From: JAXLQL01 sp046331625
GTDB lineage: Bacteria; Acidobacteriota; Terriglobia; Bryobacterales; Bryobacteraceae
Length of the DNA stretch: 64,000 nt
Reading direction: 5' to 3'
Assembly: GCA_046331625.1 (NCBI GenBank)
Contig: JAXLQL010000002.1
Coordinates: forward strand, 372,001-436,000
The notes under the pieces are model-generated. The model searched no databases, was not told the origin of the DNA, and saw only the letters and a list, made by a program, of their open reading frames with translations. The translations under genes and the position numbers were made by a program. This document shows positions 63,034-64,000 of the stretch, in pieces (position 1 is the first letter of the stretch; every line of letters starts with the position of its first letter).

Positions 63034-64000
63034 CTACCAGGTGGATGTGGAGACGGTTTCGATCTCCACCGTTTCGACGCGTTCCTCTTCGGGCAAAGGC
63101 CAGTAGGGAACGTGCGCCTTCATGCGATAGAACGGCCGTTCAATGGCGTTCCAGACCACCAATGCCAGCGCGTAGGAAACGAGCGCGCCGAGGATGAAGC
63201 TCATCAGCGCCACGCCCCAGGTGATGCGCGTCCCGAAGGAGCGGATCAGATCGGACCAGAAGGCGGCAGCGTAGATCGACAGCGGATAATGCACCAGGTA
63301 GATGGCGTAGCTGTTGCGGCCCAACCGGCCGAGCCAGTCCGAGCCGAGCAGCGAAGCGGAGACATCCTGGGCGGCGCACTGGGATATGGCGTAGAAGATG
63401 GCGCAGGCTACCAGCAGGGGGAGCACTGTAAGCCCGAGAGTGGCCATACTCACGCTCGAGGGTCCTGGATCGCCGGCGGTCAACAGGAGCGCCCCTCCCG
63501 CCACCATTCCAGCGATGGCGACCACACCCACCCAGCGCTGAGCATGGTCGAACCAGTCGCCACGGCGCAGACACAGAGCGGCTATGGCACCGAAGGCCAT
63601 GGTATCGAGCCGCATGGGGGTGAGCCGCCGGATCGTCTCCGGCGAGAGAGCACCTGCGTAGACCACCCGCAGGAACAGCGCACCGCAGATGCATCCCAGG
63701 CAGACCTTGCCGAGCCGGGATTCTCCTGCCAGGCGCATCACCAGCGGCCAAAGGGTCGCGAGTTGCAGCAGCAGCGCCACGGCCCACAGGTGCGACGTGG
63801 CAAAAGGCAACAACCCGCTGATGCTACGCCAGTTAGATAAGGGAATCCAGAACCAGAGTTCCTCGCCCGCAGCTCGCGACTCGAAGCCGAACCGGTCGCC
63901 CACCAGCGGCAGCACCACGTGAAAATAGAGCAGCAGGAAGGCGGCGTAGGCAGGGATCAGCCGCATCGCCGATCGCAGGTAAAACCGCGAGACCGGCGCG
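63034..64000 (-). CDS. Acyltransferase 3 family membrane protein, 5' end outside window
   Basis: The frame is open at the right edge. The visible part begins VSRFYLRSAMRLIPAYAAFL, which matches the second helix region of acyltransferase-3 proteins (RFYLRRxLRI-PAY), so the N-terminal helix with the catalytic His lies outside. Eight to nine transmembrane helices follow, ending in the family's NSYAIYLVHYPLSIYA and NAIERPFYRM. The protein would O-acylate surface polysaccharide or another exported molecule. An in-frame ATG at 63966 is internal and not the true start. Confidence 0.8.
   Translation of the reverse strand, partial: APVSRFYLRSAMRLIPAYAAFLLLYFHVVLPLVGDRFGFESRAAGEELWFWIPLSNWRSISGLLPFATSHLWAVALLLQLATLWPLVMRLAGESRLGKVCLGCICGALFLRVVYAGALSPETIRRLTPMRLDTMAFGAIAALCLRRGDWFDHAQRWVGVVAIAGMVAGGALLLTAGDPGPSSVSMATLGLTVLPLLVACAIFYAISQCAAQDVSASLLGSDWLGRLGRNSYAIYLVHYPLSIYAAAFWSDLIRSFGTRITWGVALMSFILGALVSYALALVVWNAIERPFYRMKAHVPYWPLPEEERVETVEIETVSTSTW

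Overview
The window is GC-rich (roughly 62-65% by eye) and densely packed, with many 4-bp start/stop overlaps (ATGA or GTGA). The gene content points to an acidobacterium of the Solibacter/Bryobacter type (Bryobacterales). Markers are a TIGR03435 protein, a TIGR03437 C-terminal domain, a PSD1/DUF1553-DUF1501 pair, a PadR-HAAS pair, PQQ dehydrogenases with c-type hemes and an ECF sigma/CHAT operon. This assignment is inference from gene families.

Layout. 1-876: 3'-truncated membrane-anchored winged-helix regulator. 1685-7477: coupled operon of a diheme cytochrome c, a PQQ dehydrogenase, a diheme-PQQ fusion and a Cys/Met-metabolism PLP enzyme. 7527-10248 (minus): TolB-like beta-propeller, threonine/serine dehydratase-like enzyme, hexaheme cytochrome. 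10285-10911: structured, GTAC-rich leader with a good promoter in front of a NusG-like UpxY antiterminator. 11519-27023 (minus): a 15-kb exopolysaccharide locus running from lpxC through wza, wzc, flippase, glycosyltransferases, O-antigen ligase/polymerase and methyltransferases to the priming sugar-phosphate transferase. wza and wzc carry many frameshifts, while the genes around them are clean. 27162-29725: polA, split by a 10-C run. 29790-34176: PadR-HAAS pair, GH79-like hydrolase, esterase and a ribbon-helix-helix/PIN toxin-antitoxin pair. 34180-39054 (minus): PSD1 cytochrome, DUF1501 protein and sugar isomerase.

39068-44400 is the most interesting accessory stretch. A SIR2-NACHT protein (a bacterial NLR-like defence architecture) starts 3 nt after a creatininase-family gene. 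About 4.2 kb downstream, past a RelE/Phd toxin-antitoxin pair, lies a second damaged copy of the creatininase 3' end plus the first codons of the SIR2-NACHT gene. This is the scar of a tandem duplication followed by deletion. Next (45177-49046, minus) is an operon of ECF sigma factor, zinc-finger/TPR anti-sigma candidate, a 61-aa secreted micro-ORF made by tandem duplication, and a TPR-CHAT protease.

49137-64000 holds secreted and surface proteins (pectinacetylesterase-like with TIGR03437, NHL propeller, Asp-box propeller with a microsatellite-encoded signal peptide), an oxidoreductase, an acyl-CoA synthetase, a frameshifted alpha/beta-hydrolase, a GNAT acetyltransferase and a 5'-truncated acyltransferase 3. 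Short double-hairpin repeats are scattered between genes. I saw no rRNA, tRNA, CRISPR array or insertion sequence.
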